From the NCBI GenBank assembly GCA_030830895.1, contig JAURMC010000011.1, positions 1 through 49,813 of the forward strand: a stretch of 49,813 nt of DNA. The letters run 5' to 3'. A program made the position numbers and the translations under genes. This stretch comes from Crocinitomicaceae bacterium. Its GTDB lineage: Bacteria > Bacteroidota > Bacteroidia > Flavobacteriales_D > Crocinitomicaceae. Each line of letters opens with the position of its first letter. The stretch's first letter is position 1. A model generated the notes under the pieces. The model saw only the letters and a program-made list of their open reading frames with translations. It did no database searches and was not told the origin of the DNA. Shown one piece after another: positions 24,769-33,824 of this stretch.

Positions 24769-25497
24769 ATGGACAATCCACCTATTGAAAAAATCCTCTT
24801 TTTAGACATTGAAACAGTCCCACAGACCTATCGCTATGAAGATCTAGAAGAAGAAACTCGCACGTTATTCGAAGGAAAAAATCGGATGAAAATAACCGAG
24901 GAAAAACCTGGTGAATTGGTATACAGAGATCTTGGAGGAATTCAATCTGAATTTGGTAAAATCATCTGTATTTCGGTGGGTATGGTAAAAGACAGCAGCA
25001 CCGGAAGAATCATTAGGGTTAAATCATTTGCACATGATGACGAATACGCTTTATTAAGTCAATTTAAACGCTTATTGGACGATCATTACAAAAACTCCAT
25101 ACTTTGCGGACACAACGCGAAAGAATTTGACTTTCCATATATCTGTAGAAGAATGTTGATAAATGGAATATCCCTTCCCTCCGTGTTAGATATAGCGGGT
25201 AAAAAACCTTGGGAAATCCGGCACCTAGATACTATGGAGCTATGGAAATTCGGAGATTACAAAGCATTTACTGGATTAGCGTTGTTATGTCATGTATTCG
25301 GAATTCCGACACCAAAAGATGACATTACTGGAGCCGACGTAGCTCGAGTATATTATGAAGATATGGATTTAGAACGCATTGCAGCGTATTGTGAAAAAGA
25401 CGTAATTGCCTTGATTCAGGTTTATCTAAAAATGCACTTAGAACCCTTAGTTTCCGAAGGAAACATCACCCACATCCCGCTAAACCCTCAAGGATAA
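24769..25497 (+). CDS. DEDD 3'-5' exonuclease, PolB-exonuclease-like
   Basis: A 242-residue RNase H-fold nuclease resembling the exonuclease domain of family B polymerases, without a polymerase domain. The DEDD residues are visible: FLDIETVP (ExoI, near 11-18), CGHNAKEFDFPYICRRM (ExoII, near 119-135), and YCEKDVIALIQVYL (ExoIII, near 205-218). The FGKIICISVGM strand is typical of the Bacteroidota family. The exact DNA or RNA substrate is unknown. Its last 32 bases overlap the convergent rsmE gene. TAACTTTA, one mismatch from the -7 box, lies just before the ATG. Confidence 0.87.
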   Translation: MDNPPIEKILFLDIETVPQTYRYEDLEEETRTLFEGKNRMKITEEKPGELVYRDLGGIQSEFGKIICISVGMVKDSSTGRIIRVKSFAHDDEYALLSQFKRLLDDHYKNSILCGHNAKEFDFPYICRRMLINGISLPSVLDIAGKKPWEIRHLDTMELWKFGDYKAFTGLALLCHVFGIPTPKDDITGADVARVYYEDMDLERIAAYCEKDVIALIQVYLKMHLEPLVSEGNITHIPLNPQG

Positions 25498-26152
25498 TTA
25501 TGGATTTCAATGCCGCTGTTTCGGTACGTAACCTCGCACCTCCCAAGGTAACAGGTCGATAGCCGGCCTTCAAGGTTGCTTTAACCTCATCCGGTGTAAA
25601 ATCTCCTTCTGGACCAATCAGCATTCGTAAGGGTGCATCCGCATCTACCTGATCACGAGGTAAGGTATTATCACAATGTGCTACCCATCCCCCTGGATGT
25701 TTAGTTAAAAAATCGCTCAAGGTAAATGGTGGATCCAGGATAGGCAAATACACCCGCTTCGATTGTTTCATGGCCGATATAGCAATTTTGTAAATACGCT
25801 CCATGTTCACTTTGGTGCGCTCTGAGCGTTTGGTAATAATAAATGTAAAACGAGTGCATCCCAATTCCGTTCCTTTTTCTATAAGCCATTCTATGCGATC
25901 CATATTCTTGACGGGTGCAACCGCCAAATGAACCGAAATGGTAGGTTCTTCAAAGCAATAATTAAGCACCTTGGCAGTGCATTTTTTAGGATGTGCGTCG
26001 AGTATGGCTGCAGTAAATAGCCCGCCTTTCCCATCCAAAACCTGAATTTCATCACCTTTTTGTTTTCTCAAAACGCGAATGCAATGAGAAGATTCTTCCT
26101 CGGATAATACAATGTATTCGGCAGAAGGTAAAAGACGAGAATCGTAAAACAT
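25466..26152 (-). CDS. rsmE: 16S rRNA (uridine-1498-N3)-methyltransferase
   Basis: SPOUT-class enzyme that methylates U1498 of 16S rRNA with S-adenosylmethionine. At 228 residues it is of normal length. The N-terminal PUA-like part has HCIRVLRKQKGDEIQVLDG near 24-42. The knotted SAM domain shows KNMDRIEWLIEKGTELG near 82-98, then the diagnostic LRMLIGPEGDFTPDE near 177-191 and VTLGGARLRTETAAL near 202-216. It starts one base after the holA stop and is the last gene of a pepT-holA-rsmE cluster. Confidence 0.96.
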   Translation of the reverse strand: MFYDSRLLPSAEYIVLSEEESSHCIRVLRKQKGDEIQVLDGKGGLFTAAILDAHPKKCTAKVLNYCFEEPTISVHLAVAPVKNMDRIEWLIEKGTELGCTRFTFIITKRSERTKVNMERIYKIAISAMKQSKRVYLPILDPPFTLSDFLTKHPGGWVAHCDNTLPRDQVDADAPLRMLIGPEGDFTPDEVKATLKAGYRPVTLGGARLRTETAALKSIIILEGLAGCG

Positions 26153-26153
26153 C

Positions 26154-27152
26154 TTAGGCTATTAATTGAATTACTAATTCTCTAAGCAAAGTATCGCTTC
26201 CCTCATGAGAACTCCCCACTCCTTTTGATTTTAAATCATATTGATACAGCAGCTCAATATTCTCAGCAACTTTTTTTGGATTATAATGGTTCCTGCTATT
26301 CATGAGTTCACCGGCTACAAATGCATGTACATTGATAGCTTTTGCGATACCTTCCCTACTCCTATCTTGAATAAAATGAATGCGCATCAACTGTGAGAAA
26401 AACTTAAATAGAATTCCAATTATTGGGACTAATTCCCCTGCCCTCGGATTGGCCTCAAAATAGGCTACAATCTTTAGGGCCTTAACCATATCCCTTGCGC
26501 CCACCGCATTGTTTAGTTCAAAAATATTGTACTCTTTAGAAATTCCAATATGCTTTTCTACGAGAGCTTCATCTATTTTTTGACCTTCTGGAAGTACAAT
26601 TGCCAATTTATCTATTTCGTTTGAGATTCTTGATAAATCATTTCCAATTGACTCTGCCAAAATATGAGGAACTTTGGATGAATGCGTAAAACCCTTAGAA
26701 TTTAAGAGGGAGGAAATCCATTCTGGGAGCTGATAATCCCTAATTTTTTCGGCCTTAAAAACCACCCCTTTTTGCTGTGCAAGTTTAGCGAATTTGGTAC
26801 GCGAGTCCACCGTTTTATATTTATATGCGATGACAAAGACAGTACTTGATAATGGCTCATTTAAATAAGTTTCTAATTCTACTAATTGCTTAAATTCTTG
26901 CGCCTCTTTCAAGATAACCAACCGCCGTTCTGCCATCATTGGGTATTGCTTGAGTATGCCAACTAAGCCTAATAAATCGGCTTCCCTTCCATAAATTACT
27001 TGTTGGTTAAAATCACGTTCATAAGGTTCAAGCGCCGTATCCTCAAATAAATCCACCAACTTATCAATGTAATATGATTCGTCTCCATGAAGTAGATACA
27101 CGGGCTCAAATTCCTTGGCTTTAATACTCTTTTGTAATGCTTTAAATTCCAT
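26154..27152 (-). CDS. holA: DNA polymerase III delta subunit (clamp loader)
   Basis: Delta opens the beta sliding clamp in the clamp-loader complex. The 332-residue protein begins with PVYLLHGDESYYIDKLVDLF, the usual delta start replacing a functional P-loop. It continues with LKQYPMMAERRLVILKEAQEF near 87, ISSLLNSKGFTHSSKVPHIL near 147, and the helical C-terminal domain with FFSQLMRIHFIQDRS. The start overlaps the pepT stop by one base (TAATG). Its presence in the same window as dnaE is probably coincidental; they are 3.5 kb apart in separate transcripts. Confidence 0.94.
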   Translation of the reverse strand: MEFKALQKSIKAKEFEPVYLLHGDESYYIDKLVDLFEDTALEPYERDFNQQVIYGREADLLGLVGILKQYPMMAERRLVILKEAQEFKQLVELETYLNEPLSSTVFVIAYKYKTVDSRTKFAKLAQQKGVVFKAEKIRDYQLPEWISSLLNSKGFTHSSKVPHILAESIGNDLSRISNEIDKLAIVLPEGQKIDEALVEKHIGISKEYNIFELNNAVGARDMVKALKIVAYFEANPRAGELVPIIGILFKFFSQLMRIHFIQDRSREGIAKAINVHAFVAGELMNSRNHYNPKKVAENIELLYQYDLKSKGVGSSHEGSDTLLRELVIQLIA

Positions 27153-28396
27153 TAGTTATGTTTTTCCCAAATTTGAACTAACTCAATTAAGGTATTAACT
27201 GCGGCTTGCATATCCTGAACTACCACATATTCTTGTCGAGAATGAATGGCCATTTCTCCTGTAAATATATTCGGACAAGGTAAGCCCATAAAAGATAATC
27301 GCGAGCCATCTGTACCACCACGGATGATGGAACGATTTGGGGTGATTCCCGCCTTTTCCATGGCTTCAACGGCATAGTCAGTAACAAATGGACAATCGAT
27401 TAATATTTCTTTCATATTTCGGTATTGTTCCACACGCTCATGTGTCATGCGCGCTCCAGGATAGTTGGAAAGCACCCCATCCGCAAGGGCCACTAATTGG
27501 TCGGCATATTCAGAAAGCTTTGCTGTATTGTGATCCCTTAAAAGAAAAGATACGGTAGCAGACTCTAAGCTTCCAGAAATGGCTGTGGGATGTACAAATC
27601 CTTCGCGGTGGCTTGTTGTTTCAGGGGACCATCGATCGCTTGGCAAGGCCGCAACGAAATCGCTCACCATTTTGATGGCATGTTGCATTTTACCTTTAGC
27701 GTATCCCGGGTGGGCGCTTACCCCATTGAAGGTGAAAGTCATGGCATCGGCAGAAAATGTTTCATCTTCAACTTCACCCAAGGGACCCCCATCCAGCGTG
27801 TAGCCATAATCGGCATCGAGTTTATCCATATCCAAATGCTCTACGCCACGGCCAACTTCCTCATCCGGTGTAAATAGAATTCGAATTTTTCCATGTGGAA
27901 TATCAGGATGTAACAACAGGTGTTTTGCAAGTTCCATAATAATGGTAACGCCTGCTTTATCATCAGCACCCAACAAGGTTAAACCAGAAGCGGTAATTAC
28001 ATCTTGGCCAATTTTACCGTTTAAATAGGGTTGATTTTCTACTGTAATTATTTGAGTCGTATCATCTGGCAAGGTGATTGGAGAACCATTCCAAGCGCGA
28101 TGAAGGATGGGTTTCACATCTTTACCACTGCAATCCGGTGCAGTATCCATATGAGAACAGAAACAAATGGTCGGTAAGTTTTGATTCGTTGAATTTGACG
28201 GAATGGTTGCAAATACATAGCCCCATTTGTCCATTTCAACATCGGATGCACCCATTTCTATAAGTTCTTGAGTAAGTAAGCGGCCTAAGTCTTTTTGTTT
28301 TTTAGAGGAAGGAAAACTACTCGAGTTTGGATCTGCCTCAGTATCGATACGTACATATCGCATGAAGCGATCAGCTAAATCTTGTGAAAAATGCAT
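27152..28396 (-). CDS. pepT: Peptidase T (tripeptide aminopeptidase)
   Basis: An M20B zinc aminopeptidase that removes N-terminal residues from tripeptides in the cytoplasm. The protein has 414 residues. Zinc-site motifs are visible: ICFCSHMDTAPDCSG near 76-90 (His and Asp), LLGADDKAGVTIIMEL near 141, LFTPDEEVGRGVEHLD near 174 (the catalytic Glu pair), LDGGPLGEVEDETF near 201, and RGGTDGSRLSFMGLPCPNIF near 357 followed by HSRQEYV for the last ligand. It heads a minus-strand cluster with holA and rsmE and has the clearest promoter in the window. Confidence 0.96.
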   Translation of the reverse strand: MHFSQDLADRFMRYVRIDTEADPNSSSFPSSKKQKDLGRLLTQELIEMGASDVEMDKWGYVFATIPSNSTNQNLPTICFCSHMDTAPDCSGKDVKPILHRAWNGSPITLPDDTTQIITVENQPYLNGKIGQDVITASGLTLLGADDKAGVTIIMELAKHLLLHPDIPHGKIRILFTPDEEVGRGVEHLDMDKLDADYGYTLDGGPLGEVEDETFSADAMTFTFNGVSAHPGYAKGKMQHAIKMVSDFVAALPSDRWSPETTSHREGFVHPTAISGSLESATVSFLLRDHNTAKLSEYADQLVALADGVLSNYPGARMTHERVEQYRNMKEILIDCPFVTDYAVEAMEKAGITPNRSIIRGGTDGSRLSFMGLPCPNIFTGEMAIHSRQEYVVVQDMQAAVNTLIELVQIWEKHN

Positions 28397-28412
28397 GATG
28401 AATGTCTTTTTA

Positions 28413-28442
28413 CGAAAGTACAGAATTCACTTCGGATGCAAA
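28413..28442 (-). promoter_or_regulatory. Promoter of pepT-holA-rsmE
   Basis: On the minus strand TTTG (28439-28442) and TACTTTCG (28413-28420) are separated by 18 nt, close to the ideal Bacteroidota -33/-7 spacing. The -7 box ends 16 nt before the pepT ATG. This is the best-formed promoter I see. Confidence 0.65.
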
Positions 28443-28463
28443 ACGAGAAAGAGAATAAAAGCC

Positions 28464-29048
28464 TTAAATTTTATTCACACCATGTAGGTATTCTAAAAAC
28501 CGGTTAAATGCCAAAGAACGATGTGAGATGTTGTTTTTTTCAGCTGTAGAAACTTCTGCAAAACTTTTATTCCATCCAATAGGTTGAAAAATAGGATCAT
28601 AACCAAAACCTTGATTACCTCGAAAATCAGTCAGAATAGTACCCTTAACCGCGCCTTCAAAATACCGTGGTTCGGTTCCATCCACATAGGCGATGACGGT
28701 GCGAAACTGCGCATTTCTATTGGGGGAATGTTCGAGCAGGGAAAGTAATTTTTCGCTGTTAGCTCGATCATTTTTCTCAGGTCCTGCAAAGCGCGCTGAA
28801 TGCACGCCAGGGTTACCATCTAAAAACTCCACCTCTAGACCTGAATCATCCGCAAAGCAAGGAATCCCGGTATGACCAAAGATTGCATTGGCTTTGATCA
28901 GGGCATTGCCTTCAAGGGTCTCCGCTGTTTCCGGAATGTCTTGGGTGAACTGAATGTCATTGAGACTCAGTAATTCAAATCCCGTGGGTAATAAGGCTCG
29001 GATTTCTGAAGCTTTGTGTTCGTTTTGTGTTGCGAAAAGTAATTTCAT
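28464..29048 (-). CDS. rdgB: Non-canonical purine NTP pyrophosphatase (XTP/dITP)
   Basis: Hydrolyses XTP, dITP and similar damaged nucleotides to keep them out of nucleic acids. From the ATG at 29048 the product is 194 residues, the normal RdgB/Ham1 length. It starts MKLLFATQNEHKASEIR, has FADDSGLEVEFLDGNPG near 68-84, SARFAGPEKND near 86, the GNQGFGYDPIFQP segment near 147, and TAEKNNISHRSLAF near 168. An upstream in-frame start would add 19 residues without homology to the family and was rejected. It is transcribed alone. Confidence 0.96.
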   Translation of the reverse strand: MKLLFATQNEHKASEIRALLPTGFELLSLNDIQFTQDIPETAETLEGNALIKANAIFGHTGIPCFADDSGLEVEFLDGNPGVHSARFAGPEKNDRANSEKLLSLLEHSPNRNAQFRTVIAYVDGTEPRYFEGAVKGTILTDFRGNQGFGYDPIFQPIGWNKSFAEVSTAEKNNISHRSLAFNRFLEYLHGVNKI

Positions 29049-29150
29049 AGAGTAAAAATAAAGGAATTCATATAATAGGGATGTAACATTCTCCTGCGCT
29101 TGCATTTAACATTAATTGAAATATAATTAACCAATAAAAAAACTTAAATT

Positions 29151-29579
29151 ATGAAACGTTTAATGTTGTTTTTGTTTTTATTTGTTACGTCATTATGTAA
29201 TGCTCAATGCACACAGTGTGGTGGTTCGCGTGTAGATGTTTCGTTTACGACAGCTACACAACGAGATACAAATGGAAATATATCTACTATCACTGGAAAT
29301 TTTGTATATATTATGGATTTTGCTCGCAACCGATGCAAATTTATCAAAGATGGCGTATTACAATGGGAAGTAGAATTACTTTGTTTTGGTATATTTCAAA
29401 AAGATAAATATTTCCAAGCAGGTTGGAATTCTGAAAAAAATAAAGGATGGTTGCCTTCGAAGGTTACAATTGATTTACGAAATGCTTCAAAATCATTTTC
29501 ATATGAGAATAATACTATGCGAGATGAGGATGATCGTTTTAAAATTACAGCAATAGATCCGATATTTGTTAAATATTAA
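29151..29579 (+). CDS. Small secreted protein, unknown
   Basis: I do not recognise this family. The 142-residue product has a signal peptide (MKRLMLFLFLFVTSLCNAQ) and a mature domain opening with C-x2-C (CTQCGGSRVDVSF), followed by beta-rich sequence (GNFVYIMDFARNRCKFIKDG) and a C-terminal part with charged loops. The C-x2-C near the mature N-terminus could bind a metal or form a disulfide. Base composition is visibly more AT-rich than in the housekeeping genes next to it, and it borders a probable gene remnant, so it could be recently acquired. The ATG is preceded by an A-rich leader and no clear -7 box. Confidence 0.72.
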   Translation: MKRLMLFLFLFVTSLCNAQCTQCGGSRVDVSFTTATQRDTNGNISTITGNFVYIMDFARNRCKFIKDGVLQWEVELLCFGIFQKDKYFQAGWNSEKNKGWLPSKVTIDLRNASKSFSYENNTMRDEDDRFKITAIDPIFVKY

Positions 29580-29778
29580 AAATACGTTCAAAAAAAATAT
29601 CCCCGTCTGCATCCTTTTGTTGAAGTGCAATTGTATTTGTCCAACTACCTATAGTACCTCGCTTAATATCCGGCTAATCATAGCACACTATCTTTTCTGA
29701 AAAAGAGACCTTAGTAATTTCATTGGGTAAAAAGTGCGCTGTATTTTTCTTTATTTGCTTGTACAGAAAACCGATTCC
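29569..29778 (-). pseudogene. Possible decayed coding remnant
   Basis: On the minus strand, in a frame shifted from the glycosyltransferase above it, about 34 codons ending NEITKVSFSEKIVCYD reach an in-frame TAG at 29674-29676. They continue with PDIKRGTIGSWTNTIAL and QQKDADGDIFFERIFNI to a TAA at 29569. The residue pattern after the stop looks protein-like and not random. It could be the tail of a gene whose front was replaced by the glycosyltransferase gene. I cannot name a family. The first part overlaps the real glycosyltransferase C-terminus, so only 29569-29719 is free of another gene. Confidence 0.3.
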
Positions 29779-30790
29779 TTATGCATGTTCGAGCATTGGC
29801 TCCAAGAATTTTTCCAAGCGAGGGTTCAGAAAGTAAGGAATTCAAATATTCGAACCAATCCTCTCTATTGGTTGCAATGAATCCATCTTGACCATGGGTT
29901 ATGATTGAAGAATTCACTCCCACGTTATCGGCAATTGTCGGAATCCCAAGCGCCATATATTGTAATGCCTTGAATCCACATTTTCCCTTGGCCCATTCGG
30001 TATCCTCAAGGGGCATAACTCCTATTGAAAACTGACTTAAGTCTTCAATTTCGGTGTATTTATTCCAGCGAACAAACCGCAGTTTAGGAATGGGGAAATT
30101 TGGGGGTTCACTAGAAATCACAACAAATTCAAAGGCATGTATAGATGCAAGTTTTTCTAAAGATGGAACAATAGGTTTTAAATATTCAACCGTAGTGTGC
30201 GTTCCTGTCCAACCAATAATAGGAATTTTTTGACGATTGATTGCATGAGGTAGTGCATGGTAATCCATATCGATGGTCGTGGGAATGACAACCACCCGCT
30301 GATTATAAATTGATGCATATTTAGCTAAATAATCATTACCAACAGAAACTCGGAATGCCCAACGAATAATAAATTTCACTTTCCAATAAGCTTTCAACCG
30401 GTGAATGAATCGATGTTGTTTACTATAATTTGGCAACCAAATGGCATCATCAAAATCATAAACAATTCGTTTTCTTAACACCTTAGCAATTAGCCACTCA
30501 ATAATCGGAGGTCCGACCGGTGTCGCTTCGCGATGAATGAATACAAAATCCACATAAATCAACCTTGCCAAGAGCATAAAGCGTCGAATGAATCCCAGCA
30601 GGATTTGAAATGATTTGGATAAGGGCTTATTCGACTGATAAAATATTTTCCAAGCGCGAGAACTTAAAAAGGGATAGGAGGTGGTATGAATGTGTTGAGT
30701 ACCCAGCCAGGAGAGATATTGCTCCACGCGAAATCGTTGCGAAGGTGCTTCTCCTATTGGATATGGACAAAGGATAACCACTTTAATCAT
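29720..30790 (-). CDS. Glycosyltransferase family 4
   Basis: A GT-B glycosyltransferase of 356 residues, probably working on a surface polysaccharide or glycoprotein sugar. From the ATG at 30790 it starts MIKVVILCPYPIGEAPSQRFR, typical of family 4 members. It has YDFDDAIWLPN near 112, VVVIPTTIDMDYH near 170, IIGWTGTHTTVEYLKPI near 193, and the donor-site segment KGKCGFKALQYMALGIPTIA near 265. A longer form from 30886 would overlap the upstream gene by about 100 bases and was rejected. The ATG instead overlaps that gene's stop by 8 bases (ATGATTAA), so the two glycosyltransferases are translationally coupled. Confidence 0.88.
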   Translation of the reverse strand: MIKVVILCPYPIGEAPSQRFRVEQYLSWLGTQHIHTTSYPFLSSRAWKIFYQSNKPLSKSFQILLGFIRRFMLLARLIYVDFVFIHREATPVGPPIIEWLIAKVLRKRIVYDFDDAIWLPNYSKQHRFIHRLKAYWKVKFIIRWAFRVSVGNDYLAKYASIYNQRVVVIPTTIDMDYHALPHAINRQKIPIIGWTGTHTTVEYLKPIVPSLEKLASIHAFEFVVISSEPPNFPIPKLRFVRWNKYTEIEDLSQFSIGVMPLEDTEWAKGKCGFKALQYMALGIPTIADNVGVNSSIITHGQDGFIATNREDWFEYLNSLLSEPSLGKILGANARTCIRNRFSVQANKEKYSALFTQ

Positions 30791-31994
30791 GTGAAAGGAT
30801 TTTTGCATAAACTTGTTGATACGCCGCAATACCCTTTTCAAGTCCAAGGGCCTGTATCGCATACGCTCGAATTGCTTTTGAATCAAATTGTGTGTCCAAT
30901 AATTGACCTACTGCCTCAGGAATTTCATCCCAACATTGAATGCAAATCCCAGCCTTACCATTTTGGATAAGCGCCTGTGAATCACCGATACCATTATTGG
31001 TTATAATTGGCACTCCCATCGCTAAGGACTCTCCGAATTTGACCGGTGAGGAGGCGCGTTTTGAAAACGCTGGCTCTATAAATTGGATGCTCGCTTGGGC
31101 CATGCTTAGAAAAGAGGGCACCTCATGATGGGGTGCTCTGTGAATGACAACGCGGGAGGAAAGCGATTGCTCTGAATTAACTATTGATGTTGCCGAAGTT
31201 GTATCTTTAGTGAGAATCAAAAAATACCACCTTGGATCTAGCGCCGATAAGGTATTAAAGAAAACAAGTTCTTGATCAAGGCGATACCACGTTCCTACGG
31301 AGCCCACATGAATTAATACCTTACTTTCTTCGGGTATATTAAGGAACTGTTTCATATTAACGGAGGGTGGCATAGGTTGAAATAATTGTGTATCAACACA
31401 GCATGGAATTACTATTGATTTATTTTCAATAAGTGTTGCACCATATCGCTCTGAAACGGCATTAATCCCATCTTGCGTTAGAGAAACTATCGAATCGCAT
31501 TGAATCACGAATTCCTTTTCTTTGCGTAGAAAGTATCTAAATATCATTCGATACAGAGGCTTATGTTGTGGCCATAGGTTGCCATCAACCCTCTCATCTG
31601 CCCACAAACCACGCATATCAAATAGCACCTTCCGACCTTGACGCAATGAAAGAGCTACAAGCATTGGGAGGTAACTTCGACAATGAATTACAGTATGAGC
31701 ACTAGTGAGTGCTTTTTTAGCTGCACGCTTCATTTTCCAGAGATCATATATCGTGGATAAGACTGCTGGTTTTTTAGTGTATGAAAGCGGAATCCAGTGA
31801 ATGTTTCTGCCTTCAATTTGCTTTTGAACGAGCTGTTTATTTTCAGATAAGGCCTCTTTTTTTTCAAAAGAAATTATACTGAACTGCATCCCTTGTTGTT
31901 CTAGTCCGAGTAGATAGGGCAAGATTTGAGCTTGTCCCAAGGGGTCTGTTAATCCGTCATAGGATAAGTAAAGGGCTTTTCCGTGAAGGCACAT
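30783..31994 (-). CDS. Glycosyltransferase family 4
   Basis: A 403-residue GT-B enzyme. ALYLSYDGLTDPLGQAQILP near residues 7-26 is a strong signature of a Bacteroidota family 4 subgroup. VIHCRSYLPMLVAL near 103, FDMRGLWADERVDG near 130, SKVLIHVGSVGTWYRLDQE near 225 and the donor segment SPVKFGESLAMGVPIITNN near 331-349 (with the usual Glu) follow. It starts 3 nt after the stop of the Omp85-type gene and overlaps the next glycosyltransferase by 8 bases, forming a three-gene cluster. Which glycan it builds is unknown. Confidence 0.88.
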   Translation of the reverse strand: MCLHGKALYLSYDGLTDPLGQAQILPYLLGLEQQGMQFSIISFEKKEALSENKQLVQKQIEGRNIHWIPLSYTKKPAVLSTIYDLWKMKRAAKKALTSAHTVIHCRSYLPMLVALSLRQGRKVLFDMRGLWADERVDGNLWPQHKPLYRMIFRYFLRKEKEFVIQCDSIVSLTQDGINAVSERYGATLIENKSIVIPCCVDTQLFQPMPPSVNMKQFLNIPEESKVLIHVGSVGTWYRLDQELVFFNTLSALDPRWYFLILTKDTTSATSIVNSEQSLSSRVVIHRAPHHEVPSFLSMAQASIQFIEPAFSKRASSPVKFGESLAMGVPIITNNGIGDSQALIQNGKAGICIQCWDEIPEAVGQLLDTQFDSKAIRAYAIQALGLEKGIAAYQQVYAKILSHD

Positions 31995-31997
31995 GCT

Positions 31998-33701
31998 TCA
32001 AAAATAGGCAATATAACCGAAGTGGATTTTTCCAGAACGTGCATCGAAGGGATTATTTTTTTCAATGCCCATAGCGTAGGCTATGGAAAAAATCCCTACG
32101 GTAGAGCTAATATTTGCTCCGATACCAAATCCAAATGGGGAATCTTTTCGGTAACTATTGTTACTTGTGTTTTCGTAAATAGATTGATCGAAAAACACAA
32201 AAACGGCAGAATTTTGATCAAGTAAATAACGAAGTTCCGCTTGATTTACACTTTTAGTGGTAGCAAAAAATTGTTCTTCATTAAACCCTCTTTGAGTATT
32301 TAACCCCCCAAATCTATAACATTCATTTGAAAAAATCGATGGTGCTAAATAGGTTTCAAAAGAAACCTGATATCGGAGAACCCATCGCTTGTGTAAGGAG
32401 ATAAACTGTTCTAGAATCATCGCAACTTTGGAATTGATCACTTTTTTTGATGAATCGTCCAAAACGCTCCGTTGCCCGACGAATCCCTCTAATAGAAATG
32501 AAAGGCCTGCTCTTGGATTGGGTAAATAATCCACCTTTTTATAATTTATCCCAAGCCCATACATTGAATTTTTCAGCGAGGCAACATTTAAAAACTCTAA
32601 ACTGCTGTTGGCCGCATACAATCGATTACTCCCGAAATAGGAAAACATGCCTTTCATCTGCCAATGCTTATCCACTTGGTATTGTATTCCAAGTGTTGAT
32701 TTGAGTTCTAGAAAGGTCGAATCCCGTTTATATAAGTTCAATTTCATTTCAGTTCCGAGTAATGAATTAAAGAGGTAAGGATAAAGCAATCGAAGATTTA
32801 GTAGTTGAGTCGCAGGTTTAATACTACGCCAGTTAAAATCTACTTGTTCTGCGTGCCGCAAGGAATTGTTTAGTTTCAACTGTAATTCACCGGTTAAACC
32901 AATTTGTTGACTCACTGGATTTGGTTGTAACCCTAAAACACCATTAATATTGGAAGATTTTGAAGCCTTCAAATATAGAAAAAGGGTCATGCCCTCCTTC
33001 GCAAATACAAAATCCGAGGATTTTATCGCATCAACAAAGGTCAATTGCTCAATTCGTGAATCAACTTCTTTTAGCTTATCAATTGAAAACAAATCACCTG
33101 ATTGTATACCTATAATCTGTTGAATAGGCTTCAAGGCAATGGAGGAGTCTCCCTTAATTACTATTTCTTTCCATTGCATTCTACGCCCTTTAATCAACGA
33201 AACTTGTAATGAAATCAATCCCTTTGTATAACCCAAGGAATCATAATGATATGAAGCAAAGGGGTATCCATTATTTTGAAAGGTACGAATTACTTGTTGT
33301 AATGCTATTGCATAAGCTTTTGGGGATTTAAACACAAATGCATCTCCAACACGAACTGAAGAACGCGCATATTGTTCAAACCAAGAAACAAGTTCTGGGG
33401 AAACTGTAAGTTGAACCCCATGAAATTGATCTCCAGGAAATACCTTTACAATAAAATTTGGTGCTGCAGTGAGCGAATCTACATCAAGCGCTGCTGTGTA
33501 ATACCCAAGTTCTGTTAGGTATATCGATGCTTGCACCATTTCCATGGCAAGGAATTGGCGTGAAGCGAGGGTATGTGATTTTTTGAAATATCCAGAGCTT
33601 GAAACTTCTGAAGGAGAAGTAAATAAATAATTCACACTCACCTGCTGAGCGGAAACCCCTAGAAAAAGGAGCAAGAAACTAAGTAAACTTATATACTTCA
33701 A
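31998..33701 (-). CDS. Omp85/BamA-like outer-membrane protein
   Basis: A 567-residue outer-membrane barrel protein with a signal peptide (MKYISLLSFLLLFLGVSAQ). Residues about 50-270 look like POTRA repeats (FVFKSPKAYAIALQQVIRTF, MQWKEIVIKGDSS, LFSIDKLKEVDSRIEQL). The rest is a beta-barrel with the family signature FGGLNTQRGFNEEQFFATTK near 467 and a terminal Phe. It is shorter than BamA itself, so it is more like accessory Omp85 proteins. The signal peptide is only reached from a TTG start at 33699-33701; no in-frame ATG or GTG lies between that codon and an upstream stop. It precedes two glycosyltransferase genes. Confidence 0.86.
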   Translation of the reverse strand: MKYISLLSFLLLFLGVSAQQVSVNYLFTSPSEVSSSGYFKKSHTLASRQFLAMEMVQASIYLTELGYYTAALDVDSLTAAPNFIVKVFPGDQFHGVQLTVSPELVSWFEQYARSSVRVGDAFVFKSPKAYAIALQQVIRTFQNNGYPFASYHYDSLGYTKGLISLQVSLIKGRRMQWKEIVIKGDSSIALKPIQQIIGIQSGDLFSIDKLKEVDSRIEQLTFVDAIKSSDFVFAKEGMTLFLYLKASKSSNINGVLGLQPNPVSQQIGLTGELQLKLNNSLRHAEQVDFNWRSIKPATQLLNLRLLYPYLFNSLLGTEMKLNLYKRDSTFLELKSTLGIQYQVDKHWQMKGMFSYFGSNRLYAANSSLEFLNVASLKNSMYGLGINYKKVDYLPNPRAGLSFLLEGFVGQRSVLDDSSKKVINSKVAMILEQFISLHKRWVLRYQVSFETYLAPSIFSNECYRFGGLNTQRGFNEEQFFATTKSVNQAELRYLLDQNSAVFVFFDQSIYENTSNNSYRKDSPFGFGIGANISSTVGIFSIAYAMGIEKNNPFDARSGKIHFGYIAYF

Positions 33702-33824
33702 CGTACGTGTAACGCTTTAATTGAACATTAAATTTTCAACATTTACGAAACCTTTTCACAAATTTTGTAACTTTAACTCCTCGGGACTCGTTAGAGGATA
33801 CACAAACAACAAAAACACACAACT

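Noticed and set aside
30791..30886. 32-residue N-terminal extension of the second glycosyltransferase
   Set aside because: It would overlap the upstream glycosyltransferase by over 100 nt; the ATG at 30790 gives an 8-nt coupling overlap and a normal family start.
33765..33800. Inverted-repeat-like sequence before the small lipoprotein gene
   Set aside because: Stems are only 5 bp with an 11-nt loop in an AT-rich region; not enough to call a riboswitch or operator.
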